From assembly GCA_964420125.1 (NCBI GenBank), contig CAYQQQ010000001.1, positions 124,001 to 188,000 of the forward strand: DNA of 64,000 nucleotides, read 5' to 3'. This DNA comes from CAYQQQ01 sp964420125. Lineage in GTDB: Bacteria > Actinomycetota > Acidimicrobiia > Acidimicrobiales > Microtrichaceae. A model generated the notes under the pieces. That model did not search any database. It had not been told where the DNA came from and saw only the letters and a list, made by a program, of their open reading frames with translations. Each line of letters begins with the position of its first letter. The stretch's first letter is position 1. Below, in pieces: positions 42,013-50,434 of this stretch. The translations under genes and the position numbers were made by a program.

Positions 42013-44844
42013 TCACTCGGTGACCTTCTCGAAGTTGCAGGGCACCCCACGGTCGGTGGGGATGGGCTGCCACTCCGCCATCGTGTAGTTGATCTGGCCG
42101 TAGCCGCCGGCGAAGGCGATCCACTTCACCATCCCGGCCTCGATCTCGTTGGCCCCGAACCACTCGTCGTACTGGTGCGGGTCCCAGCCGTTGTAGGAGA
42201 TGACCTGGCCCGGCTGCACGCCCTGGACGATCTTGGCGTGCGAGCGGAACTCGGCGATGTCGTTCCACACCCTGATGAGGTCGTTGTCCTCCACCCCGCG
42301 CTCCGCCGCGTCCTCCGGGGAGACCTCCACCAGGGGAACCCCCCGGTGGGTCTGGGCCAGGATCGGGTTGACCGCGTTCATGGAGTGGATCGACCAGCGG
42401 TTGTGGCCCGAGGTCATGCGCATCGGGTGGTCGCCGCCCGCCTTGGGGTTGGGCTTGTGGACGGGCAGCTCCTCGCCGGCCTCGAGCCACCAGGGGTGGT
42501 CGATGTAGAACTGGGCCCGCCGGGCGTAGGTCGGGAAGGGGTCGCCCATCTCCGTGTGGTTGCGGAACGGCGTGTGGGTGCGGTCCTTCTCGAAGGGCGA
42601 GGCCTGGGCGAGGGCGAAGGACGACATGCCCCAGCCGGTCAGGCGGACGTGGCCCTCCTCGCGCATGGTCTCCAGCGTGGTGTCGTCCGGCAGGACCCCG
42701 ATGTAGGCCGCGTCGCGCACGATCTCGTCGGCCATCTGCTCTTCGGTCTCCATCTTGCCGCCGATGGTGAAGCGCTCCCAGGCCTTCGTCGCATCGAACA
42801 CCTCGCCGAGGCGGTTCGTGTACTCGGTGATGCCCCGCTCGGCGGCCAGCTCGTCGAGCTTGCGAAGGATCAGCGCGTAGATGTCCCACTCGGCCTTGGC
42901 CTCGCCCGCCGGCTCGGCGGCCCGGTCGGAGAAGGTCATCATCATCTGGTGCGGGGTGGGGATGTGGTAGGAGAGCTTCTCGTAGTGCTGTGCGGCCGGC
43001 AGCAGGATGTCGGAGAGCAGGCCGGTCGAGTTGATGCGGAAGTCGATCGACACGATCATCTCGAGCTTCGGCCAGAGGTTCTCCAGCAGCACCTTCTTGC
43101 CGCCACGGGTGCGGCGCAGCATGTTGCCGCCGCACTCGAAGAGCATCTTCGGCGGGTGGTCGGGGCTGGGCCCGTCCACACCGGCCCACCAACCCGAGGC
43201 CAGCGCCTCCTGGAAGTAGTCGTCGAAGTTGCGGGGCAGCGTGTCGTCGCCCCACTCGCGGGTGTTCCAACGCTCGGCGAAGCCGGCGTGGTTGTGCCAC
43301 CAGAAGGCCTCCACCGACCGGGCGGACTGCCCCGGCATGGCACCGGATCCCATGCCCCGCATGGCGCCGTCGCTGGCCTGGGCCAGCATCATCTGCAGCT
43401 CCTTGGAGGCGAGCTCCTCGGTGGTGAGGCTCGGATCGGCCGCCTGCAGCCCGGTGATGGCCATGTCGCGAGCCGAGAGGATCTGCTCGGTGCCCTCCAC
43501 GCCGGCGTTGGTCTTGGCCATGACCATCCCGTGGCCGTCCATCATGCCGGCGGTCCAGGAGCGGATGCCGGTGCCGAACTTGCCCCAGTTGCCGCTCACG
43601 GCGAGCACGAGGCACATCATCCGCTCGATGAGGTCGCCGTGGTAGTACTTGCAGCTGTTCCAGCCCAACATGATGTTGGTCTTCTTGGTGGCGATCTTGC
43701 GGGCCAGCGTGCGCAGCAGGGACGGATCGACCTTGGTGAGCTCACGCTGCATCTCGGGGGTGTACTCGGCATCCAGCTTGCGGCGCAGGCGGGCCATGAC
43801 CGGCTCGACGGTGACGGTGGAGCCGTCGGCCAGGGTGACCTCGAAGCTGCCCTCGAGCGCCACCTCCTTGCCGTGCAGCAACATGTTGCCCCGGTCGGCC
43901 TTGACCAGCCCCTCCTGGGGATCCCAGTGGAAGAGCTGGTCCTCGCGCCCCTCGCCCTCCACGTCGGGCTGGCGCAGGAACCGACCGGTGTCGGTGCGCA
44001 CGAGCATCGGCAGGTCGGTCTGCTCCCGGATGAAGGTCCTGTCCTCGAGGCCCTCCTCGAGGATCACCTGCACGATGGCCAGACCGAAGGGGACGTCGTT
44101 GCCCGGGGTCATCGGCACCCAGTAGTCGGCGTGCATGTGCGAGGCGTTGAGATCGGGTGAGACCGAGACCACCTCGGCGCCGTTGTAGCGGGCCTCCAGC
44201 ATGAAGTGGTACAGCGGGATGCGGGTGAAGGCGGGGTTCATGTGCCAGATGAGCACCAGCTCCGACTTGAACCAGTCGTCACCGGAGCTCACCGGGCAGA
44301 ACTTGCCGAACGTCTCGTGCAGGCCGATGGAGAAGTCGTTGAAGCTGGCGTGCAGGTCCATGGCCCGCCCGCCGAACATGTTGAAGAACCGGTCGGTCGG
44401 CACCACGGTGGCGATCTCCGGGGTGCCCTCCCGGGCGATGTCCTCGGGGCTGCCGGCCTCGATCACGTCGAGCATCTTGTTGGCGATGTCGGTGACGGCC
44501 TCGTCCCAGCTGATCTGCTCCCACTGGCCCGACCCTCGCTCGCCCACGCGGCGGAGGGGGTGCATCAGACGGTCGCCCTCGTAGATCTGCTGGCTCCAGG
44601 TCGCGCCCTTGTTGCAGCCCATCGGGTTGAAGTCGGGCACGCCCTCCTCGATGGTGCGGAACGAGCCCGAGGGCTCTTCCCGGATGATCTTCCCGTCGCG
44701 GACGTACACCTTGTACGGACAGTTGCCCGGGTAGCAGTCGACGCAGTGCGTCCCCCAGGCGACGGAATCCCACGACCAGCGGCGTCGGTAGGTCTGCTCG
44801 GCGGTGCGGTACTGCTCGGCAGACGGCTCTGCGACAAGGCTCAC
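42013..44844 (-). CDS. molybdopterin oxidoreductase alpha subunit (paralogue F)
   Basis: A 943-aa catalytic subunit and the only member of the six-paralogue family that is followed by its own gamma, beta and delta genes. It shows that this family belongs to the type II complex group. Predicted cluster ligands H33, C37, C42 and C77 (HCVDCYPGNC, then GCNKGATW); Asp170 (FNDFSIGLHETFG) predicted Mo ligand; C-terminal SGHNRWSIHSMNAVNP and GQVISYNGWDPHQYDEW. The N-terminus (MSLVAEPSAEQYRTAEQTYRR) has no Tat motif, so the complex is predicted to stay in the cytoplasm, unlike EbdA or DdhA. Its promoter region carries the two-part motif. A role like steroid or hydrocarbon hydroxylation is plausible but unproven. 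Confidence 0.9.
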   Translation of the reverse strand: MSLVAEPSAEQYRTAEQTYRRRWSWDSVAWGTHCVDCYPGNCPYKVYVRDGKIIREEPSGSFRTIEEGVPDFNPMGCNKGATWSQQIYEGDRLMHPLRRVGERGSGQWEQISWDEAVTDIANKMLDVIEAGSPEDIAREGTPEIATVVPTDRFFNMFGGRAMDLHASFNDFSIGLHETFGKFCPVSSGDDWFKSELVLIWHMNPAFTRIPLYHFMLEARYNGAEVVSVSPDLNASHMHADYWVPMTPGNDVPFGLAIVQVILEEGLEDRTFIREQTDLPMLVRTDTGRFLRQPDVEGEGREDQLFHWDPQEGLVKADRGNMLLHGKEVALEGSFEVTLADGSTVTVEPVMARLRRKLDAEYTPEMQRELTKVDPSLLRTLARKIATKKTNIMLGWNSCKYYHGDLIERMMCLVLAVSGNWGKFGTGIRSWTAGMMDGHGMVMAKTNAGVEGTEQILSARDMAITGLQAADPSLTTEELASKELQMMLAQASDGAMRGMGSGAMPGQSARSVEAFWWHNHAGFAERWNTREWGDDTLPRNFDDYFQEALASGWWAGVDGPSPDHPPKMLFECGGNMLRRTRGGKKVLLENLWPKLEMIVSIDFRINSTGLLSDILLPAAQHYEKLSYHIPTPHQMMMTFSDRAAEPAGEAKAEWDIYALILRKLDELAAERGITEYTNRLGEVFDATKAWERFTIGGKMETEEQMADEIVRDAAYIGVLPDDTTLETMREEGHVRLTGWGMSSFALAQASPFEKDRTHTPFRNHTEMGDPFPTYARRAQFYIDHPWWLEAGEELPVHKPNPKAGGDHPMRMTSGHNRWSIHSMNAVNPILAQTHRGVPLVEVSPEDAAERGVEDNDLIRVWNDIAEFRSHAKIVQGVQPGQVISYNGWDPHQYDEWFGANEIEAGMVKWIAFAGGYGQINYTMAEWQPIPTDRGVPCNFEKVTE

Positions 44845-44880
44845 GTCAATTTCCCCCGTGGTAGATCGGCCCCTAAACCA

Positions 44881-44915
44881 TCCATACTCTAGTTGTAGTT
44901 ACGAGGAATCCTCAA
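44881..44915 (-). promoter_or_regulatory. F-operon promoter with two-part motif, site 4
   Basis: On the minus strand TTGAGG (44915-44910) and TAGAGT (44891-44886) are 18 nt apart, a good promoter for the alpha gene at 44844. The motif TCCATAC-N11-TTACGAG (44881-44905) overlaps the -10 box and most of the spacer, so a bound protein would block RNA polymerase. Confidence 0.55.
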
Positions 44916-44997
44916 GTGTCTCTCCGGTGTCTGGCGTCACAGACGCGGAGCGACGGGATCCGGGGGCCGAGCGCCGCGGACCGCGGTTCGGGGGACC

Positions 44998-45456
44998 TCA
45001 GGGGGACTGCGCCGCCCGCTGGGCGGTCTCCTGGGCGATCTCGTCCTCGCGTCGCACGACCTCGGCCAGGGAGGTGCTCGCCAGCGACGAGATCGCGGCA
45101 TCACGACCCTTGTTCCAGGCGTGGTGCACGGCGCACTCGGGATCCTTGTCGTGGCAGCGCCGTGAGTCGAGGAGGCAGTGCGGGATGTCCAGGGATCCCT
45201 CCAGCGCCTCGATGATCTCGAGGGCGTAGATGTCCTCCGCCGGTCGCGCCAGCGCGCAGCCGCCGTAGCGGCCGGGGCTGCACGAGAGGATCCCCGCACG
45301 CGAGAGCATGCTCACGATCGTGGGCACGTTGCCCGCAGGGATCCCGCACGCCTCGGCCAGCTGGGCGGCGGTCATCCGCTCGTCGGGATCCTGCCGTGCC
45401 AGCAGGATCACGAGGCGGATGCCGTACTCTCCTCTTTTTGTCAGTGTCAGTCGCAC
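44998..45456 (-). CDS. Rrf2-family transcriptional regulator with three-Cys cluster motif
   Basis: A 152-aa winged-helix regulator. LTKRGEYGIRLVILLARQ starts the family's DNA-binding domain, with LAEACGIPAGNVPTIVSMLSRAGILSCSPGRYGGCALARP as the recognition helix and wing. Cys at the second half, HCLLDSRRCHDKDPECAVHHAW, are spaced six and six residues, close to the Cys triad that binds an [Fe-S] cluster in IscR/NsrR/RsrR. It probably senses iron-sulfur status, oxygen or nitric oxide. GTG 45456 has AAGGA 7 nt upstream. It is transcribed toward the F operon, 153 nt before its first gene, and is a candidate regulator of the molybdoenzyme genes. Confidence 0.85.
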   Translation of the reverse strand: MRLTLTKRGEYGIRLVILLARQDPDERMTAAQLAEACGIPAGNVPTIVSMLSRAGILSCSPGRYGGCALARPAEDIYALEIIEALEGSLDIPHCLLDSRRCHDKDPECAVHHAWNKGRDAAISSLASTSLAEVVRREDEIAQETAQRAAQSP

Positions 45457-45628
45457 GGACGGGTCCTTCCTCCCCGGGAGTAGCCTGTGAGCGGAGGTGG
45501 TTGCCCCGTCCACCCCGAGCTCCCGGACACCCGGTCGCCGCCGGCGCCGCCGCCGACCGGGGTGGCCGACTCAGGCGCCGATGCCTATTCTTCGATTTAC
45601 CGTCAGATGTTACTTGGATTTGTGCTCT

Positions 45629-46246
45629 ATGTCACCCCTCCCCCGGCCACCCGTGCCCACCTCCTCCACACCCTCCCCCGACCCTGCCAGCACCGACGCT
45701 GATGACCTGCGACGCGCTCGGGGACATCCCGTCGCCCGACGCCGGGAGGTGCTGGAGTCGTTCTTCACCCGCTGGCCGGGGACCGACGCGCACCCCCTCG
45801 GCCTGGGCCGCGCGCTCGCCGAGTTCCAGGAGTGGGAGATCGTCAGCGGTCGTCTGCGAGACGGGGGTGGATCGCCGTGGTGGTCGGCGGTCAACGGCCG
45901 GCTCGTCAGCGACATCGAGGACGCCGCCCAGGGGGCTCCGGGACCGTGGGCCGACTACGTGGCCGGCATCGGTGGCGAGCCGGACCAGGTCCAGGCCCTC
46001 CTGTGGACGGCCCATCAGCACTCGATCGACGGCGGGGCGGCGGCCGCCGCCGCACTGCTGGAGGAGGAGCCGGAGCACGAGCAGGAGTTCGCCAGGTTCG
46101 CCCTCGTGGTGGTCGACATGGCTGCGGCGATGGGCCAGCGCACCTCCAGCGGCGGGCTCGGGCGTCAGACACGGGAGCACTACCCCACCGGCTACCCGTG
46201 CACCGAGGAGGACCTCCAGGGGATCCGATCCATGCTCGAGGGCTGA
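45629..46246 (+). CDS. hypothetical protein
   Basis: A 205-aa acidic, Ala/Gly-rich protein that I do not recognise. The N-terminal 25 residues are Pro/Ser-rich and probably disordered, followed by a mostly helical domain: ARRREVLESFFTRWPGTDAHPLGLGRALAEFQEWEIVSGRL, DPWWSAVN-like SPWWSAVNGRLVSDIEDA, and QALLWTAHQHSIDGGAAAAAALLEEEPEHEQEFARFALVVVDMAAA. No membrane segment or metal motif. The upstream 45575-45628 stretch is AT-richer than the surroundings and probably holds the promoter; there is no clear ribosome-binding site, so leaderless translation or a slightly different start is possible. It is divergent from the Rrf2 gene, converging on the pilus ATPase. Confidence 0.6.
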   Translation: MSPLPRPPVPTSSTPSPDPASTDADDLRRARGHPVARRREVLESFFTRWPGTDAHPLGLGRALAEFQEWEIVSGRLRDGGGSPWWSAVNGRLVSDIEDAAQGAPGPWADYVAGIGGEPDQVQALLWTAHQHSIDGGAAAAAALLEEEPEHEQEFARFALVVVDMAAAMGQRTSSGGLGRQTREHYPTGYPCTEEDLQGIRSMLEG

Positions 46247-46322
46247 CGGCGGCGGTCCGACCCCGCCACCGGAGCTCCTGATCGCATTCCCCCCGCACGC
46301 TGGCGGGTGCGACCGATCCCGC

Positions 46323-48056
46323 TCAGCCGAGGGCCCGTAGGAGCTCCTCCAACGACGTGGTGCCGTCGGCCACCCTGGCCATCCCCGCCTCGCGCATCCC
46401 GAGCATCCCCTCCTCGTCGGCCACCCGGGCCAGCTGCTGGCTCGGGGCCCGCTGCAGCACGAGGTGGGAGATCGGCTCGGTCACCTCCATGAACTCGCAC
46501 ACCGCGAAGCGCCCCCGGTACCCGGTGCCGGCACAGGCGGGGCACCCGCCGGCGACGAAGGCCTCGAACGCGCCGTCGGAGCGGAGCAGGTGGGCCGGGA
46601 TCCCCACCGCCAGCGCGTCGGCCGGTGGGATCACCTCCGGCCGGCGGCACGACGTGCACAGCCGCCGGGCGAGGCGCTGCGCCAGCACGCCTCGCAGGCC
46701 CGCCACCACCAGGTAGGGCTCCACGCCCATCTCGAGGAGGCGCAGCGGGGTCGACGCAGCGTCGTTGGTGTGGATCGACGCCAGCACCAGGTGGCCGGTC
46801 AGGGACGCCTCCACCGCGGTCACCGCCGTCTCCCGGTCGCGGATCTCCCCGACGAGCACCACGTCGGGATCGGCGCGCAGCATGGAGCGCAGGGCAGCGG
46901 CGAAGGTGAGCCCGACCTGCGGGCGCACCTGGATCTGCTTGACCCCGTCCATCCGGTACTCCACCGGGTCCTCCACGGTCAGGAGGTTGCGGGTGGGCTC
47001 GTTGAGCTCGCGCAGTATCGAGTAGAGCGTCGTGGTCTTGCCCGACCCGGTGGGGCCGGTCACCAGCAGCAGACCCCACGGCCGCCGATAGCACGCGTGC
47101 AGCCGCCGCAGCTGCTCGTGCTCCATGCCGAGGTCGCTGACCCGGGTGGGACCGTCCTCGGCGCGCAGGATCCGCAGCACGGCGGCTTCCCCGTGGACCG
47201 TCGGCACCGTGGCCACCCGCAGGTCCACCGAGCGGTCGCCGAGCATCATCGAGACCCTGCCGTCCTGGGGGACCCGCTTCTCGGCGATGTCGAGGTTCGC
47301 CATCACCTTGATCCGGCTGATCAGACCCGAGAGCAGGGCACGAGGCGGGTGCATCACCTCGTGCAGCACCCCGTCGACCCGGTAGCGGACACGCAGCCCC
47401 GCAGCGGAGGGCTCGACGTGGATGTCCGAGGCCCGCTCCTGCACCGCCCGCGAGATCATCAGGTCGACGAAGCGGATGATCGGTGCCGCGCTCGTGCCAC
47501 CGGTGAGGGTGAGCTCTGCCTCGGCGGTGTCGGTCGGGGCGTCCGCCACGGCCAACCGGATCGCGCTCTGCACCTGTTCGTCGCCCGCAGCGGTGCGGTT
47601 GATGGCGTCGGCCAGCTGGCCGGCATCGACCATCACGGAGCGCAACGGGCGGCGCAGCACCGCCCGCGCGTCGTCGAGCGCGATGACGTCGGCGGGGTTG
47701 ACCATCCCCAGCACGACGGTGCCGTCCTCCTCCGCCCACAACGGCAGCATGCGGTGGCGGCGAGCCATCGCCTCTGGGACGAGCTCGCCCAGGCCACGAT
47801 CCACGTCGACGTGGTCGAGGTCGGCGAAGGGCAGTCCGAACTGCGCGGCCAGCGCCCGGACCAGGTCCACCGGTCGGATCAGCTGCTCGGCGAGCAGGAC
47901 CTCGCCGAGACGACCGCCGCGCACGCGCTGCAGCTCGAGGGCGCGCTCGAGGCCCTCCGGGGTGAGGAGGCCGGTCTGCACCAGCGCCTCGCCCAGCCGG
48001 AGGCGCTGGGGCGCCTCGTGCGCGGCCTCGGGACCGGCCGGGTCGATGGAGGTCAT
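46323..48056 (-). CDS. type IV pilus / type II secretion assembly ATPase (PilB/GspE)
   Basis: A 577-aa hexameric ATPase that drives pilus extension at the inner face of the membrane. N-terminal MshEN-like domain (about 20-150), then the two-lobed ATPase: Walker A GPTGSGKT at 334-341, Asp box around VEDPVEYRMDG (361-371), Walker B DPDVVLVGEIRDRET (396-410), His box SIHTNDAAST. The zinc tetracysteine is present (C467, C470, C505, C508), as expected for PilB/GspE and not PilT. I chose ATG 48056; an upstream GTG at 48116 is possible. It is the last gene before an unrelated convergent gene and is separated from the prepilin by a repeat array and assembly gap, so the operon may continue across it. 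Confidence 0.92.
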   Translation of the reverse strand: MTSIDPAGPEAAHEAPQRLRLGEALVQTGLLTPEGLERALELQRVRGGRLGEVLLAEQLIRPVDLVRALAAQFGLPFADLDHVDVDRGLGELVPEAMARRHRMLPLWAEEDGTVVLGMVNPADVIALDDARAVLRRPLRSVMVDAGQLADAINRTAAGDEQVQSAIRLAVADAPTDTAEAELTLTGGTSAAPIIRFVDLMISRAVQERASDIHVEPSAAGLRVRYRVDGVLHEVMHPPRALLSGLISRIKVMANLDIAEKRVPQDGRVSMMLGDRSVDLRVATVPTVHGEAAVLRILRAEDGPTRVSDLGMEHEQLRRLHACYRRPWGLLLVTGPTGSGKTTTLYSILRELNEPTRNLLTVEDPVEYRMDGVKQIQVRPQVGLTFAAALRSMLRADPDVVLVGEIRDRETAVTAVEASLTGHLVLASIHTNDAASTPLRLLEMGVEPYLVVAGLRGVLAQRLARRLCTSCRRPEVIPPADALAVGIPAHLLRSDGAFEAFVAGGCPACAGTGYRGRFAVCEFMEVTEPISHLVLQRAPSQQLARVADEEGMLGMREAGMARVADGTTSLEELLRALG

Positions 48057-48234
48057 CGCTTCACCGTCGGCCTCTCGGCGCAGGAAATGAGCGGTGATCG
48101 ATCTCCTGGGGCCCACCGCGCCACCGTTCTCGCTGCCTTCGGATCACCTTCGAAGGCGCACCGCAGCACATGGCGCGCTCTGCGCCTGCAGAGCTCATCC
48201 GAAGGCACACAGCACCCACGCCCAGCGACGTGCT

Positions 48235-48523
48235 CGCCGGGGCAACAGCCCCACGGCCCGGGCTGGGGCAGGGCCCCCAGCNNNNNNNNNNNNNNNNNNN
48301 NNNNNNNNNNNNNNNNNNNNNNNNNNNNNNNNNNNNNNNNNNNNNNNNNNNNNNNNNNNNNNNNNNNNNNNNNNNNNNNNNTCCGGGAGGAGGCGGGCGT
48401 GTTCCGAAGGAACCGGGTGCCCGCCGGGGCAACAGCCCCACGGCCCGGGCTGGGGCAGGGCCCCCAGCTCCGGGAGGAGGCGGGCGTGTTCCGAAGGAAC
48501 CGGGTGCCCGCCGGGGCAACAGC
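48235..48523. repeat. 87-bp tandem repeat array interrupted by an assembly gap
   Basis: One complete 87-bp unit (48382-48468) is followed by 55 nt of a second (48469-48523). A 47-nt partial unit (48235-48281) precedes the gap. The units are identical where they overlap. Each holds two possible stems: GCCCC with GGGGC around CGGCCCGGG, and GCGGGC with GCCCGC around TTCCGAAGGAA. The array sits just downstream of the prepilin stop. The true copy number is unknown because of the gap. Confidence 0.85.
48282..48381. other. assembly gap (100 N)
   Basis: Exactly 100 N, the conventional size for a gap of unknown length. It lies inside the tandem repeat, which is almost certainly why the assembly broke there. 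Additional sequence, even a gene, could be missing. Confidence 0.97.
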
Positions 48524-48991
48524 TCAGAACTTGGTGGACTTGGCGTACTTCACTGCCTCTTCGCCGGTGCAGCGGCCGGCCTTGGACGAGCCGTAGAGCG
48601 TCTTGCCGTTGGGCTGGGCCAGCACGTAGAAGCAGCTGCCCGACTGCGACTTCGACGCCGCGCCGAAGGGGTCCTTGGGCGACACGGACACGGTGTCGGC
48701 GCCCTTGGAGGGCTTGGGGCTGTCCACGTAGCTGATGCTGCCCTCTGCCTGGGAGAGCGCCTTCGCATCCGAACCGCTGTAGGACTCGTTGTCGGTGTAG
48801 ATCACGCCCGCCGCGGTGAGGGTGTTGCGCAGGCTGGACTTGGCGGCGCCGTCCTGGGCACGGGTGCGAGCACCCATGAAGGTGGGGATGGCGATGGCCA
48901 GCAGGATGCCGATGATCAGCACCACGACCATCGCCTCGACGAGCGTGAAGCCGCGCTCGTCTCGTGACCTTCTGCGGGAAGAGGGGAACAT
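48524..48991 (-). CDS. type IV major prepilin
   Basis: A 155-aa prepilin. The leader MFPSSRRRSRDERG ends with Gly14; cleavage before Phe15 would give a mature N-terminus FTLVEAMVVVLIIGILLAIAIPTF with Glu at +5, all features of type IVa/pseudopilin subunits. Two Cys near the C-terminus (SCFYVLAQ and RCTGEE) probably form the disulfide-bonded D-region. GGAGG lies 6 nt before the ATG at 48991. A globular Ser/Lys/Gly-rich domain follows the helix. It stands between the PilC and PilB-type genes, as is normal for the main pilin in small pilus clusters. Confidence 0.9.
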   Translation of the reverse strand: MFPSSRRRSRDERGFTLVEAMVVVLIIGILLAIAIPTFMGARTRAQDGAAKSSLRNTLTAAGVIYTDNESYSGSDAKALSQAEGSISYVDSPKPSKGADTVSVSPKDPFGAASKSQSGSCFYVLAQPNGKTLYGSSKAGRCTGEEAVKYAKSTKF

Positions 48992-49161
48992 GGGATACCT
49001 CCGGGAACCTGGGATCTGGGGACTGGTCCCTTCCGTCGCCCTCGGGGATCGGAGCGATCCACCCCCCACCTGAGAATTCAGCAGCGATCTGTGCCGTTCG
49101 GCCCATCGGTTCGGTTCGGCCGCCCCATCGAACGACCCCCTGCTCCCTGACGGGAGCGGGC

Positions 49162-50379
49162 TCAGTTCACGAGGTCGATGGCCCGGAACATCGGGAGGTA
49201 GACCGACAGCAGGATCGCCCCCACCACGACCCCCATGGTCACGATCAGCAGCGGCTCCAGCGACGCCGTGAGCGACTCGACGGTGGTGTTCACCTCGTCG
49301 TCGAACAGATCGGTGACCCGGGCGAGCATGTCCTCCAGAGCGCCCGTCTCCTCCCCGACCCGCACCATCTGCACCACCATCGGAGCGAACACCTCGTGCG
49401 CTTCCATCGAGTCGGAGATCCGGGCGCCCGCCGTCACCCGTTCGGCCACGTCGTCGACGGACAGGCGCAGCACCTCGTTGCCCGCCGTGGCCCCCGAGAT
49501 GCGCAGCGCATCGGCGATCGGCACACCGGAGCTGACGAGCACCGACAGGGTGCGGGAGAACCGGGCGAGCGCCGTGCGCGACACGAGTGGCCCCAGCACC
49601 GGCAGGCGCAGCTTCAGGCGGTCGAGTCGGAGCCGGCCCGCAGGAGTGCGACGCCAGTGGCGAAGGCCGAGCGCGCCGGCCAGCACCAGGACGCCGAGCA
49701 GGACGAGGTTGGACGTGATCAGGTGCGAGAGCCCGGTCACCACGCGTGTGGGGAGGGGCAGCTCGCCGTCGAGGTCGTCGTAGATCTCGGTGAAGGTCGG
49801 GACGATGAACACGAGCATCGCCACCACCGTGAGGAAGATGAGCCCGCCCACCGCCACCGGGTAGGCGAGGGCACGTCGGACCTTGCGGCGCAGCTCGGCG
49901 GTCCGCTCGGTGGTCTCGGCCAGCCGCTCCAGCACGTCGGGCAGGTTCCCGGCACGCTCGCCGGCGCGGATCATGGACACCACGAAGTCGTCGAACCAGT
50001 CAGGACGGTGGCCGAGGGCCATCGACAGCTGATCGCCGTTCTCCACATCGGCGCGCACCTCCACGATGGCCTCGGCCAGGGAGGGGTTGTCGGCCTGACG
50101 GGCCAGCACGTCCAGCGCATGCAGCAGCGGCGTTCCCGAGCGGGCCATCGTGGCGAACTGCCGGGCGAACAGCGCCAGGGACGCGGCGCGCTTGCCCGCG
50201 GAGCCGGGCAGCCGGTACTCGCGGTGCAGCACGGCGAGCCGTCGCCGATCGACGGCGATCGGGCGCAGGCCCTGGCGCCGGAGCCGGTCGGCCGCCGTGT
50301 CGCGGTCCTCGGCGTTCAACGTGCCGCGCTTCACCTCGCCGTCGGCGTCCAAGGCGCGGTACACGTACTCGAGGCTCAC
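49162..50379 (-). CDS. type IV pilus inner-membrane platform protein (PilC/GspF)
   Basis: A 405-aa polytopic protein. The N-terminal VSLEYVYRALDADGEVKRG matches the start of GspF/PilC proteins; two T2SSF domains follow (FARQFATMARSGTPLLHALDVLA and FSRTLSVLVSSGVPIADALRIS), with three membrane helices, at about residues 160-185, 210-235 and 375-398. It couples the ATPase to pilin polymerisation. The GTG at 50379 immediately follows AGGAG, too close to be ideal, but no other start fits the family N-terminus. Longer readings upstream lack homology-like features. The prepilin gene follows 170 nt downstream. Confidence 0.88.
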   Translation of the reverse strand: MSLEYVYRALDADGEVKRGTLNAEDRDTAADRLRRQGLRPIAVDRRRLAVLHREYRLPGSAGKRAASLALFARQFATMARSGTPLLHALDVLARQADNPSLAEAIVEVRADVENGDQLSMALGHRPDWFDDFVVSMIRAGERAGNLPDVLERLAETTERTAELRRKVRRALAYPVAVGGLIFLTVVAMLVFIVPTFTEIYDDLDGELPLPTRVVTGLSHLITSNLVLLGVLVLAGALGLRHWRRTPAGRLRLDRLKLRLPVLGPLVSRTALARFSRTLSVLVSSGVPIADALRISGATAGNEVLRLSVDDVAERVTAGARISDSMEAHEVFAPMVVQMVRVGEETGALEDMLARVTDLFDDEVNTTVESLTASLEPLLIVTMGVVVGAILLSVYLPMFRAIDLVN

Positions 50380-50434
50380 CTCCTGCGGATCGACCCGTCG
50401 GCGAGGCGGGTTGAACCTTCCGTGCCGCCACGGT

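Noticed and set aside
45497..45628. N-terminal extension of the hypothetical protein (start at 45497)
   Set aside because: The extension is an Arg/Pro-rich run overlapping the AT-richer promoter-like segment just before 45629, with no domain signal.
48235..48523. Tandem repeats as a CRISPR array
   Set aside because: Units are contiguous and identical across the full 87-bp period with no variable spacers, and no cas genes are present.
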